The translations under genes were made by a program, and so were the position numbers. From the NCBI RefSeq assembly GCF_025175675.1, contig NZ_JANIOA010000013.1, positions 1 to 64,000 on the forward strand: a stretch of 64,000 nucleotides of DNA, given 5' to 3'. Below the pieces are notes generated by a model, which had not been told where the DNA came from, did no database searches, and was given only the letters and a program-made list of their open reading frames with translations. The DNA comes from Sedimenticola hydrogenitrophicus (lineage in GTDB: Bacteria; Pseudomonadota; Gammaproteobacteria; Chromatiales; Chromatiaceae). Below, piece by piece: positions 9,437 to 21,103 of this stretch. Numbering within the stretch: the stretch's first letter is position 1; every line of letters begins with the position of its first letter.

Positions 9437-9580
9437 AAAAGGTAAGTTATTTTATATGTCAAATAATTTTATTGTAGATAGAACAATCATTTAGGAAGTT
9501 ACTGGAGCAATGGAATTTATTATTTATAAAACAAATATTTATTATTGATTTATTATCGGTGACATTTATTGTTAAAACAA

Positions 9581-9610
9581 TGGTCAGACAAATAATTGGT
9601 CGTATATAAT
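9581..9610 (+). promoter_or_regulatory. Candidate promoter of the GntR regulator gene
   Basis: TATAAT at 9605-9610 is a perfect -10 hexamer. TGGTCA at 9581-9586 is a weak -35, with an 18 bp spacer. The two TGGTC half-sites fall within or beside it, so autoregulation by the GntR protein is plausible. About 250 bp separate it from the gene start, much of it occupied by a MITE. Confidence 0.4.
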
Positions 9611-9682
9611 GCGAATAATCCTGACTTATGTCTGTCGGGAGGTGGTTAAGGCCCTCGACTCCAGGAGTCGGTCGGGCCCTTA

Positions 9683-9840
9683 GGGCTCGCGCAAGAATAA
9701 TTTCTCAGTACCGACGACGTCACTGGGCCACGCTGGCAAGGCACGCTTTGCAGGCAATGGCCGTTCCCTTGCCAAAAAGCGTAACGCCGCCAGCGGGGTC
9801 CAGAGGCGACCGAATACCGAAACTTATTTTGCGCGAGCCC
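9683..9840. mobile_element. MITE family A, copy 1, in the pdhR leader
   Basis: A 158 bp element starting GGGCTCGCGCAAGAATAATT and ending AACTTATTTTGCGCGAGCCC, giving an inverted repeat of about 20 bp. It is flanked by TTA on both sides (9680-9682 and 9841-9843), a 3 bp target duplication. The interior holds a second palindrome (CGCTGGCAAGGC... GCCGCCAGCG). It has no coding capacity. Copies 2 and 3 lie at 33672-33831 (inverted) and 39270-39428. It lies between the candidate promoter and start codon of the GntR gene. Confidence 0.8.
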
Positions 9841-9867
9841 TTAACACTGATCTACTGGAGAAGTGCC

Positions 9868-10578
9868 ATGCTGTTGCAACCCATCAAACCCGCCCGGGTC
9901 TCGGACTCGATCGTCGAGCAGTTGAAGACCCAGATTATCAAGGGGGCGTTAAAACCCGGTGACAAGCTGCCGGCGGAACGGGAACTGGTGGACCAGCTCA
10001 AGGTGTCCCGCCCCTCGGTGCGCGAGGCGCTGCTGAAGCTGGAGGCCCAGGGCCTGATCTACAGCCGCCAGGGGGAGGGGACCTTCGTCCTGGACGCCCT
10101 CGGCACCACCATCACCAACCCGCTGGCCAATCTGCTGAAAGACAACCCGGAGGCACTCTCCGATGTGATGGAGTGCCGGCACGGACTGGAGGAACTGGCG
10201 GCCAGTTACGCGGCCGCGCGGGCCACCGAGCGGGACCGGTCGGTCATCCGCGAGCGCTTTCAGGCGCTGCAGGCGGCCCATGAGTTGCGGGATCTGGAAC
10301 TGGAGGCACAGGCGGATGCGACCTTCCACATGGCCATCGCCGACGCCTCCCACAATGTGGCGCTGATCCATCTGACCCAGAGCCTGTTCGACCTGCTGGG
10401 CGACATGGTGCTGCACCACTGGGAGAAGATCTACACCATGGAGGAGAGCTATCAGGCGATCCATGCCCAGCATGGGGAGATCTACCAGGCGATCTGTTCC
10501 GGCGACTCCACCCAGGCGCGGCATGCCGCCCACGAACATCTGGCCTATATCGGAAAATGCCTGCGTGGCGCCGGCTGA
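9868..10578 (+). CDS. pdhR: GntR-family regulator, FadR/PdhR type
   Basis: 236 residues. An N-terminal winged helix (about residues 8-75) contains LPAERELVDQLKVSRPSVREAL, the standard GntR recognition region, shown here to position only: residues 34-55. A C-terminal FCD ligand-binding domain (about 95-220) has the usual metal-site region around AQADATFHMAIADASHN. The frame is open upstream to 9628, but that part is MITE sequence. The ATG at 9868 with GGAGAAG before it is the true start. Divergent placement from aceE and the TGGTCnGACCA palindrome suggest a pyruvate-sensing repressor of the PDH operon. The name rests on context and family, since paralogues such as LldR look similar. Confidence 0.85.
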   Translation: MLLQPIKPARVSDSIVEQLKTQIIKGALKPGDKLPAERELVDQLKVSRPSVREALLKLEAQGLIYSRQGEGTFVLDALGTTITNPLANLLKDNPEALSDVMECRHGLEELAASYAAARATERDRSVIRERFQALQAAHELRDLELEAQADATFHMAIADASHNVALIHLTQSLFDLLGDMVLHHWEKIYTMEESYQAIHAQHGEIYQAICSGDSTQARHAAHEHLAYIGKCLRGAG

Positions 10579-10668
10579 CGCTTTATCCTTAACTCATCAT
10601 CGAACCCGGGAAAAGTCTTGTAGTCTTGCCTGGTTAGCCATCAGACTCCTGGGATCGGATACCGTTTA

Positions 10669-10717
10669 TAACGTCGCGAGGAGTGGTGCAAGGACGCACC
10701 GTTTACGGACCTAAGGA
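10669..10717. repeat. Repeat family E, reverse-oriented copy
   Basis: GAGGAGTGGTGCAAGGACGC followed by ACCGTTTACGGACCTAAGGATG matches the unit at 15230-15275 and, in reverse complement, 1854-1917. It is the first part of the gene-free stretch 10579-10971, which consists almost wholly of repeats. Confidence 0.6.
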
Positions 10718-10750
10718 TGGAATGGACGCAGATAACAGCTCGCTCCTTCA

Positions 10751-10839
10751 GTAGGTTGGGGTGAGCGGAGCGAACCCCAACAGACGGTGGATCTGTCTAA
10801 CGCCATTCGTTGGGGTTCGCAAGCTCACCCCAACCTACG
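10751..10839. repeat. Family C facing pair (89 bp composite palindrome)
   Basis: GTAGGTTGGGGTGAGCGGAG leading to CGAACCCCAAC (10751-10781) faces GTTGGGGTTCGCAAGCTCAC leading to CCCAACCTACG (10809-10839), with a 27 bp spacer. The spacing and length equal those of the copy at 40796-40884, so the pair behaves as one element that can fold into a long hairpin. Confidence 0.7.
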
Positions 10840-10862
10840 GCCTGGCCATCAATTCCACCTGT

Positions 10863-10972
10863 GCATTGCATCCTCGGCTCCGTTATCGGTACATGGCATC
10901 CTCGGCTCCGTAAACGGTACATCCCTGTACCACTCCTCCTGTACCACTCCTCTTGCACCGCTCCTCGCGGCT
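10863..10972. repeat. Repeat family E with internal partial duplications
   Basis: The GCATCCTCGGCTCCGT unit occurs twice in tandem (about 10868 and 10892). The CTGTACCACTCCTC unit follows, then further copies (CTGTACCACTCCTC, CTTGCACCGCTCCTC) up to the hybrid kinase stop codon. It looks like slippage or nested insertion of one repeat family. No gene is present. Confidence 0.6.
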
Positions 10973-13900
10973 CAACAGGGTTTTTCAGCCTCCAGTTCGG
11001 CGATCAGTTGTTGCAGTAGTTTCAGCGCCGCCGGGTAGTCGAATGCCCGCAACTGCTGCACCAGCAGGCTGATCGTTTCCGGGTGAGTGGCGTTGTCGAT
11101 CTCCCGCTCGATCAGATCGACCGTGCCGCTTTCGACCAGATCGTACTGACCCAGTCGCTCCTGCAGCCGCAGTATCAGCGGCAGCAGATCGATGGTGGTG
11201 TGATCGATCGTCGCACCGTTTTGCGGGCTGCGCTCCTCTGCCAGCTGTTCGGAGAGGATGCTGATACGCTTGATCACCCGATCCAGTTCGTTCTCCAGCG
11301 CTTGGTAATTGGTGGCGAGCTGATCGGTTTCGCCGCTCGCCAGGGCGGATTCCATGGTGACGCAGCGATGGTACAGCCCCAGGGTCGCCATGTTGCCGGC
11401 GGCACCCTTGAGTCGATGCAGGGCCTGGGCCAGGCATTGCCAATCCTGCGACTCCAGGCAGTGCCTGATCTGCAGCAGGTCGGACTGGAAGCTCTCCTCC
11501 GCCTGCAGCAATAGACGCAGTACCCGGTTCTCATCTCCCTCGAAGCGTTTCAGCAACAGCGCCAGATCGACGCACTGCAGCGCCTGCGGCTGCGCTGGCC
11601 TGCTTTGCTGCGGTATCGCCACTTCCTGGTCGCCGCCGGTCAGCCGCGGGGTCTGGCGCAATACCCGGATCAGCTCATCGCGGTCGATCGGCTTGGCCAG
11701 GTAGAAATCCATGCCGGCGGCCAGGCACTGTTCGCGGTCGCCGGTCATGGCATTGGCGGTCATGGCGATCACCGGTATTGTTTTCAGCAGAGGGTGATTG
11801 CGTATGCGGCGGGTGGTTTCGAAGCCGTCCATGATCGGCATGTGGATGTCCATCATCACGGCATCGAATGCCTCTGCACCCTGATCCTCCAGCAGGCTCA
11901 GGGTCTCGCGTCCATTGTTCGCCACGGTAACCGAGATATGCAGCTGATCCAGCAGTTCAATGACCACCTGCTGATTGAGCAGCGTATCTTCGGCCAGGAG
12001 GATATGCATGCCGGTCAGCACTTCGATTTCACCCCGCTGCCAGCCGGCGTGTTTTGCCCGGGCAGGAGGCTGGTCCGGGTTGAACAGTCCCAGCAAGGCG
12101 CTCTCCAGCCGGTCCTGAGTCAACGGTTTTTGTACCGCGGCAACGGTAGCTTCCGTGTGTTCGTCTTCATAATGGTACAGCAGCAGCGTTTGGATTCCCC
12201 GGTCTGCCGCACCCTTGTACAAACCTTCTGTCAGGCTGACATGGTTTGGCCCGACAGCCGATGTGTCGACCAGAAGTGCATCGGGGGTGTCGGGCAGGAG
12301 GGCGTCGCCCAGGGCGTCCTCAAACGCCTCGATACGGTTGAAGTGATGGGTCCGGCAGTGGAAGCTTTTGAGATACCTGAGCACGGTGTCGGTGATGACC
12401 GGATCGTTGCAGATCAGGACGATGCTTTTGTTCTTCAGTTCGCTGTGGCCGCTCTCAGGGCTGATGTCGGGCGGCTCCAGGCGACCGAAGCAGGCGCTGA
12501 AGCTGAAGCGGCTGCCTCCCTCCGGTCGCGTGGCGACCGTAATCTCTCCACCCATCTTTTTCACCAGTCGCTGACAGATGCTGAGACCCAGTCCGCTGCC
12601 GCCGTAACGGCGCGTGGTGGAGGCGTCCGCCTGGGTAAAAGGGTGGAACAGCCGCTCGATCTGGTCCGGGGCTATCCCCGGCCCGGTATCTTCGACGGCG
12701 AACGCCAGTGTCAGGCGCTCCGGGTCCCGCTCCTGCACCCCGACACGCAACAGCACCTGTCCTTCCCGGGTAAACTTCACGGCATTGTTTATCAGGTTGG
12801 TCAGCACCTGTTTCAGGCGCAGGCTGTCACCGATGATCTGGTCATCGATGTCGAGTGAGATGTCATACACCAGTTTCAGCCGCTTCTGCGCCACGGCCGG
12901 AATCATCAGGTCGGCAATCTCTTCGAGTACCTGATTCAGGTTGAACGGGCTGGCTTCGAATTGCAGCTCACCGGCTTCGATTTTTGAAAAGTCGAGAATG
13001 TCGTTGATGATCATCAGCAGCGAGTTGGCCGCCGCACTGATGGTGTTGAGATAGAGTTGCTGCTTCTGGGTGAGGGGGGTCGACTGCAGCAACTGGCACA
13101 TACCGAGCACGCCATTCATCGGTGTGCGTATCTCATGCGACATATTGGCGAGGAATTCACTCTTGGCCTGATTGGCCGCCTCCGCCAGCTCTTTTGAGTG
13201 ACGCAGCGCAAGGGTCTGCTGATCGACACGCTGTTCCAGATTGGAAACCAGGTCGTTCAATGTTCCGGCCATACTGTTGACGCCATCCTGGATCTCACCC
13301 AGCTCATCATGGACAGGGGCCGGGATACGGGTATCGAGGTGACCCTGCTCGATCAGCTTGAGCGCCTCCAGTGTCCGGTCGATGCGTTTATAAAATCGTT
13401 GGTAGAAGATGATTGAAAGCAGGGCTACGCCAACCAGGGGTGTCAGCGTCAATAACAGGGCAAGCACGGCAAATAGATCGCGCTGGGCGAACATTTCCGA
13501 TTCGCTGATGCTCAGGATGACGATCCAGCCCCATTCCGAACGCTCGAACACCGCGAACATGGACTCGCCGTGCGCTCGGAAGCTGAAGTTCCCGGTCTGT
13601 CGATCCGGCGCGATCTTGCCGATCAGGCCGACGTCGGGCAGGGCGTCTCCGTTGGGGCGTGATTTCAGCAGCGGATGGCCGGTCCGGTCCAGGATGATCA
13701 GGCCGCCGGTGTCGCCGAAACGGTACTGCTGCAGTTCGGCAATCAGTTTGTTGCCCTCCAGCTTCAGATACTCGTCCTGGGAGATGATGCCGGCGCGCTT
13801 GAAGCCGCGGGCGCTCTCCCGGATGGCGGTATCGATATTCCCTACTTCCCGGGTGAAGCTGTGTTCATACAGATTGAATATAATCCGGTTGATGATCCAG

Positions 13901-13980
13901 AAGCCGCCGGTGGCCAGCGGCAGCATCAACATGACGACCATGCCAAGGATGAACAGGATGAATTTCAGTCTGATATTCAT
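10972..13980 (-). CDS. Hybrid sensor histidine kinase with receiver and HPt domains
   Basis: 1002 residues. Membrane segments at about 8-34 and 168-196 bracket a periplasmic sensor region (about 40-165, single-Cache-like with [13 protein letters not shown]). A HAMP linker follows (about 197-250). The HisKA domain has phospho-acceptor His282 in [12 protein letters not shown]. The ATPase domain has [19 protein letters not shown] and [10 protein letters not shown] (about 395-470). A degenerate receiver-like region lies around 517-635, a complete receiver around 658-780 with Asp711 in [11 protein letters not shown], and an HPt domain with His855 in [10 protein letters not shown]. The layout matches BarA/TorS-type phosphorelay kinases. 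A C-terminal tail of about 100 residues is unassigned. The downstream partner is likely the adjacent REC-GGDEF protein, inferred from position only. Confidence 0.92.
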   Translation of the reverse strand: MNIRLKFILFILGMVVMLMLPLATGGFWIINRIIFNLYEHSFTREVGNIDTAIRESARGFKRAGIISQDEYLKLEGNKLIAELQQYRFGDTGGLIILDRTGHPLLKSRPNGDALPDVGLIGKIAPDRQTGNFSFRAHGESMFAVFERSEWGWIVILSISESEMFAQRDLFAVLALLLTLTPLVGVALLSIIFYQRFYKRIDRTLEALKLIEQGHLDTRIPAPVHDELGEIQDGVNSMAGTLNDLVSNLEQRVDQQTLALRHSKELAEAANQAKSEFLANMSHEIRTPMNGVLGMCQLLQSTPLTQKQQLYLNTISAAANSLLMIINDILDFSKIEAGELQFEASPFNLNQVLEEIADLMIPAVAQKRLKLVYDISLDIDDQIIGDSLRLKQVLTNLINNAVKFTREGQVLLRVGVQERDPERLTLAFAVEDTGPGIAPDQIERLFHPFTQADASTTRRYGGSGLGLSICQRLVKKMGGEITVATRPEGGSRFSFSACFGRLEPPDISPESGHSELKNKSIVLICNDPVITDTVLRYLKSFHCRTHHFNRIEAFEDALGDALLPDTPDALLVDTSAVGPNHVSLTEGLYKGAADRGIQTLLLYHYEDEHTEATVAAVQKPLTQDRLESALLGLFNPDQPPARAKHAGWQRGEIEVLTGMHILLAEDTLLNQQVVIELLDQLHISVTVANNGRETLSLLEDQGAEAFDAVMMDIHMPIMDGFETTRRIRNHPLLKTIPVIAMTANAMTGDREQCLAAGMDFYLAKPIDRDELIRVLRQTPRLTGGDQEVAIPQQSRPAQPQALQCVDLALLLKRFEGDENRVLRLLLQAEESFQSDLLQIRHCLESQDWQCLAQALHRLKGAAGNMATLGLYHRCVTMESALASGETDQLATNYQALENELDRVIKRISILSEQLAEERSPQNGATIDHTTIDLLPLILRLQERLGQYDLVESGTVDLIEREIDNATHPETISLLVQQLRAFDYPAALKLLQQLIAELEAEKPC

Positions 13981-14098
13981 GCGCTAAACGGACTCCGGCT
14001 GATTTGCATGAACGGATGCGGGTTGGCATGCCCTTGCCAATGTGCGAGCGGTTAGCTATCTGTATATCCGATCATTCGCCTCACGACTGTGACGGGGG

Positions 14099-15079
14099 TC
14101 ATGCACCGGCCGGATCCAGGTCATAGTCGGTTTCACCATTGAATACCTTTCCCATGACGCAGTTTCTGCCGGCGCTCTTTGCCGCATAGAGCATCTTGTC
14201 GGCCAGCTGTACCAGAGTTCGTGGCGTGCTGCGTGAGTTGGGCGTGGTGGTGGTTACTCCCAGGCTGACGCTGATATAGGGGTGGTTGGTGCTGCTGTAG
14301 GCGTGCGGAATCAACAGTTTCGCCACCTGGGCGCGCATCTCCTCGGCCAGATTCAGTCCGACACTGTGATCCGTTTCCGGCAGTACCGCGATGAACTCCT
14401 CGCCGCCATAGCGAAAGACGCTGTCGGCGGGCCGCTTCAGCGGTATCGGCAGTGCCCGGGCGACCCGGCTCAGGCAACGGTCTCCCGCCAGATGACCGTA
14501 ATGATCATTGAACTGTTTGAAGTGATCGATATCGAGCAGGATGATCGATAGCGGTTCCTGGGAGCGACGACAGCGCGCCCACTCGCGTTTCAGTATCTGT
14601 TCAAAGCGGCGGCGATTCGGCAGGTTGGTCAAGGCGTCGATCATGGCCAGTTTTTCCAGCAGATCGCTGTTATGTTTCAGTTGGATATGGTTCCTCACCC
14701 GCGCCCGGACAATCGGTGTGCGAAAGGGCTTGGTGATGTAATCGACGGCACCCAGCGTGAGTCCGCGGGTCTCGTCCTCCATTTCATTTTTGGTGGTGAT
14801 AAAGATGATGGGGATTTTGCGCGTCGCATCGTCCGCCTTGAGTCGGCGGCAGACTTCATACCCGTCCATATCGGGCATGACGATATCCAGCAGGATCAGA
14901 TCCGGTAACTGATTGCGGGCCGCTTCGATGCCGGGTCCGCCGCTGTTGGCCACTTTTATGTTGTATTCCGATTTGAGTACCTGGGCGAGGTGTTCAATAT
15001 TGATTGGACTGTCGTCGATAATCAGAACCGTTTTATCCCTATGTACTTCTGTCATCATAGTGGGCTGCAACCTGTGCAT
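14099..15079 (-). CDS. Response regulator diguanylate cyclase (REC-GGDEF)
   Basis: 326 residues. The N-terminal receiver (about 16-130) has the acidic pair in LIIDDSP and the phospho-acceptor Asp in LILLDIVMPDMDG. The C-terminal GGDEF domain (about 150-315) has the active-site RYGGEEF. An RxxD inhibitory site (RPAD) sits five residues before it, so c-di-GMP synthesis with product inhibition is expected. The layout resembles PleD/WspR-like outputs. Starts at codons 8 and 9 (ATG ATG, 15058 and 15055) are alternatives to the ATG at 15079, as the best ribosome-binding site, GGGGAG, is rather far upstream. It lies 119 bp upstream of the hybrid kinase gene on the same strand, suggesting a shared pathway. 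Confidence 0.92.
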   Translation of the reverse strand: MHRLQPTMMTEVHRDKTVLIIDDSPINIEHLAQVLKSEYNIKVANSGGPGIEAARNQLPDLILLDIVMPDMDGYEVCRRLKADDATRKIPIIFITTKNEMEDETRGLTLGAVDYITKPFRTPIVRARVRNHIQLKHNSDLLEKLAMIDALTNLPNRRRFEQILKREWARCRRSQEPLSIILLDIDHFKQFNDHYGHLAGDRCLSRVARALPIPLKRPADSVFRYGGEEFIAVLPETDHSVGLNLAEEMRAQVAKLLIPHAYSSTNHPYISVSLGVTTTTPNSRSTPRTLVQLADKMLYAAKSAGRNCVMGKVFNGETDYDLDPAGA

Positions 15080-15168
15080 GAAATTGATTGATCTCCCCTA
15101 TCCTCCCTCCACATAGGATAGTAAAAATATGTGACAGAGGGAGTGGTCGGGCGAAATAGGAAATAATT

Positions 15169-15372
15169 TATCCGTGAATGGCACTAGGTTAAGGCAGGAG
15201 TCCATTTTTTTGTCATTCCGGCGCAGGCCGGAGGAGTGGTGCAGGGATGCACCGTTTACGGACCTGAGGATGGAATCCATAAATTCACCGCGGATGCGGG
15301 TTCTGGATCCCGGCATGCGCCGGGATGACGGGGGCTCTGGGCTTAACTTAGCACCATTCATTTATCCGTCAA
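15169..15372. repeat. Inverted-repeat element with a nested family E unit
   Basis: The outer arms are ATCCGTGAATGGCACTAGGT plus TAAG (about 15169-15192) and CTTAACTTAGCACCATTCAT (about 15343-15362), an imperfect inverted repeat. Inside, TTGTCATTCCGGCGCAGGCC (15211) and CATGCGCCGGGATGAC (about 15314-15329) form another facing pair. A family E unit (15230-15275) interrupts it. No coding sequence is present in 15080-15609 apart from this element. The remaining part, 15373-15609, shows nothing recognisable. Confidence 0.6.
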
Positions 15373-15609
15373 CCGGTCTGTTTGTGTGGGGCGGTTCGTG
15401 ACGGGGTTGCCGTGCCGCGTGGATGGCCGCCGGATGGGTCATCGACGGGTAAACCGACACGGCCTCGTGGTGGGGCCGGAACCGATGCGCAAACGGGGTG
15501 TCTTTTCATGGGTAAGGGAAGGGCATAGAATGGCCGGCCGGACGCGCTTGTATCTGCAGGCCGTCCCCATCCGCTGAAGTGTCACATTATAAAAATCTGT
15601 CTGTTGAGT

Positions 15610-16862
15610 ATGATGATGCGCAAGCTCTTGCCGTTGCTATTGCTGGTCCTGTTTTTCGGCGCCACACAGCTGATCTCTCACTTCAAGCCGGTTGCGACAA
15701 AGCGTGAGGCTCCCCCCACGCCGGTGATCGTGGTCGAGACTGCGCGGGTGGTGCCGCGCGATTATACCCCGGTGATCCACTCCTTCGGCCGGGTGCAGCC
15801 ACGCACCGAGGGTGAACTGGTGGCCCAGGTATCGGGACAGATCATCGCCGTCAGTCGCAATTTCCGCGATGGCGGTTTTTTCGAGGCGGGCGAGACCCTG
15901 CTCACCATCGATCCCCGCGACTACAAGATCCAGGTGGATATCGCCGCCGCCGAACTGGCCAACGCCCAGGTGAATCTGCAGGAGCAGCAGGCACTGGCGG
16001 AGCAGGCCAGAAAGGATCGGGCGATCCTCAACCAGCGCGGACAGGCGTCGGATTATGCCCTGCGTAAACCGCAGATGGCGGCCGCCCGTTCCCAGATCGA
16101 TGCCGCCCGGGCCAAACTGGCTCAGGCCAGGCTGGCGGTGGAACGCACCGAGATCAAGGCACCTTACGCCGGGCGGATCCTCTCGCGCGGCGTCGACCGC
16201 GGCGTGGTGGTCTCCGCCAACCAGGCGCTGGCGCGGATCTATGCTACCGACCGGGTGGAAGTGCGGTTGCCGCTGAAAAACAGCGAGCTGGGTTATGTGG
16301 AGCTGCCGGAAAATTATCGCAATAACGGCGCCGGCCAGAGTCATCTGCCCGCGGTCGGGATCATCAACAATCTGGGCAGCGCGCCGGAGCAGTGGCCGGC
16401 CACCCTGGTGCGTACCGCCGGGGCCATCGATGAGCAGAGTCAGCAGCTCTATGTGACCGCGCAGATCGACAACCCCTATGAAGAGGACAGGGACGGGCGG
16501 CGTCCACTCAAGATTGGCCAGTATGTGACCGCCCAGATTCAGGGTCGCACCCTGACCGATGCCATTGTCATCCCCAACTCGGCCATCTATCAGGGCAGCT
16601 ATGTCTATCTGTTCGACCAGGGGGTGTTGCAGCGCCGGGAGATCACGGTGGCCTGGCAGAACAGCCGCGAGGCGCTGATCGGCAGCGGTCTGAAAGCGGA
16701 CGAGCAGCTGGTGCTTACGCCCCTCGGCCAGGTCAGCAGCGGCACGCCGGTAAAACGCATGGGCGGCGACGTTGCGGAGCGGGGACCGGGGACTGCTGAA
16801 CGGGCCAGCCGATCCGTGGAGCGGCAGGCCGAAGCCGCCGGCACGGCCGGCCGGACCCACCC

Positions 16863-16866
<4 letters not shown>
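15610..16866 (+). CDS. RND efflux periplasmic adaptor (membrane fusion protein)
   Basis: 418 residues. An N-terminal hydrophobic segment (about residues 3-20, LLPLLLLVLFFGATQL) anchors it to the inner membrane. A split lipoyl-like/hairpin region follows: AQVSGQIIAVSRNFRDGGFF, then alanine-rich helices, then TEIKAPYAGRILSRGVDRG. A beta-barrel and membrane-proximal domain lie C-terminally. This is the HlyD/AcrA family layout. Three consecutive ATGs (15610, 15613, 15616) and an upstream TTG leave the exact start open. GAG at 15606 best suits 15616. Its stop overlaps the RND pump start (ATGA), so the two are translationally coupled. The substrate is unknown. Confidence 0.9.
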
Positions 16867-19960
<3,094 letters not shown>

Positions 19961-19964
<4 letters not shown>

Positions 19965-21103
19965 GGCTGCTGCATACCGCCGACTGGCACATCGGCCGTC
20001 AGTTCCATAACCTGTCGCTGCTGGAGGACCAGCGCCATGTCCTGGGGCAGATCACCGATCTGATCGAATCGCGACAGGTGGACGTGCTGCTGGTGGCCGG
20101 TGACATCTACGACCGCTCGGTGCCGCCGGCCGCCGCCGTGGCGCTGCTGGACGAGGTGTTGAACCGCATCTGCCTGGACCTGGGGGTGCCGGTGATCATG
20201 ATCGCGGGCAACCACGACGGTCCGGAAAGGCTCGCCTTCGGCGCCCGCCACCTGAGTCGGGCCGGACTGCACATCGTCACCCACCTGTCGCCGGAGCCGG
20301 AGCCGATCCTGCTGGGTAAACCGGGCCGTGAAGTGGCCTTCTACGCCCTCCCTTATGCCGATCCGGCCAGCGTCCGCCAGCTGTTCGACAACGACGTGGC
20401 CAGCCATGATGAGGCGATGGCATTCCTCACCCGGCGGATCCTGGAACACCATGCCGGGCGTGGCCCCTGCGTGCTGTTGAGCCACTGTTTCCTGGCCGGG
20501 GGCGAGGTCTCGGAGTCGGAACGGCCGCTCTCCATCGGCGGTGCCGAGTGGGTCTCAGCGGACCATTTCAAAGGCTTCGATTATGTGGCCCTGGGCCATC
20601 TGCACGGGCGCCAGTGCCGCGGCGCGGAGCATATCCGCTACGCCGGCTCGATCCTCAAATACTCCTTCTCCGAGACCCGCCATCACAAGTCGGTGACACT
20701 GGTGGATCTGGATGATGCCGGTGCGAGTCACATCGAGCAGGTGGAGCTGCAGCCGCTGCACGACATGCGCATCCTCGAAGGTGAACTGGATCCGCTGCTG
20801 GCACAGGGCCGGGATGACCCGCAGCGCGACGACTACCTGCTGGTGCGCCTCAACGATCGCCACGCCATCCTCGATATCATGGGCAAGCTGCGGACGGTCT
20901 ATCCCAACGTGCTGCACCTGGAGCGTCCGGGACTGATGGTCGGTGGAGCGCAGCGCAGCCTGCAGCGGGACCAGCTCAAACGTGGTGAACTGGCCATGTT
21001 CCGGGACTTCTACCGCCAGGTCCGGGGAGAAGAGCTGAGTGCGGAGCAGCAGTCCCTGATTTCCGGACTCCTGGAACAGATCCACCGGGGAGATGAGGCC
21101 TAG
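19961..21103 (+). CDS. sbcD: Exonuclease SbcCD, nuclease subunit SbcD
   Basis: 380 residues. Metallophosphoesterase motifs are in order: DWHIGRQFH (near residue 8), AGDIYDRSVPP, GNHDG, SHCFLAGG and ALGHLHGRQ. These are the manganese-binding motifs of SbcD/Mre11. With SbcC it cleaves hairpins and processes DNA ends. The start ATG overlaps the stop of the RND pump (ATGA) and the gene ends TAG overlapping the GTG start of sbcC, so translation is coupled through the run. Assignment is supported by both motifs and the sbcC neighbour. Confidence 0.95.

Noticed and set aside
2147-9445. Very long plus-strand frames opposite aceE-aceF-lpdA-lipA (up to about 990 residues)
   Set aside because: They are shadows of high-GC coding sequence, with His/Gly/Asp-rich repeats mirroring the lipoyl and E3 regions. 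The minus-strand genes have complete motifs and ribosome-binding sites.
9628-9867. N-terminal extension of the GntR regulator by 80 codons
   Set aside because: The extension is encoded by MITE sequence and lacks a ribosome-binding site. The ATG at 9868 has one and gives the family length.
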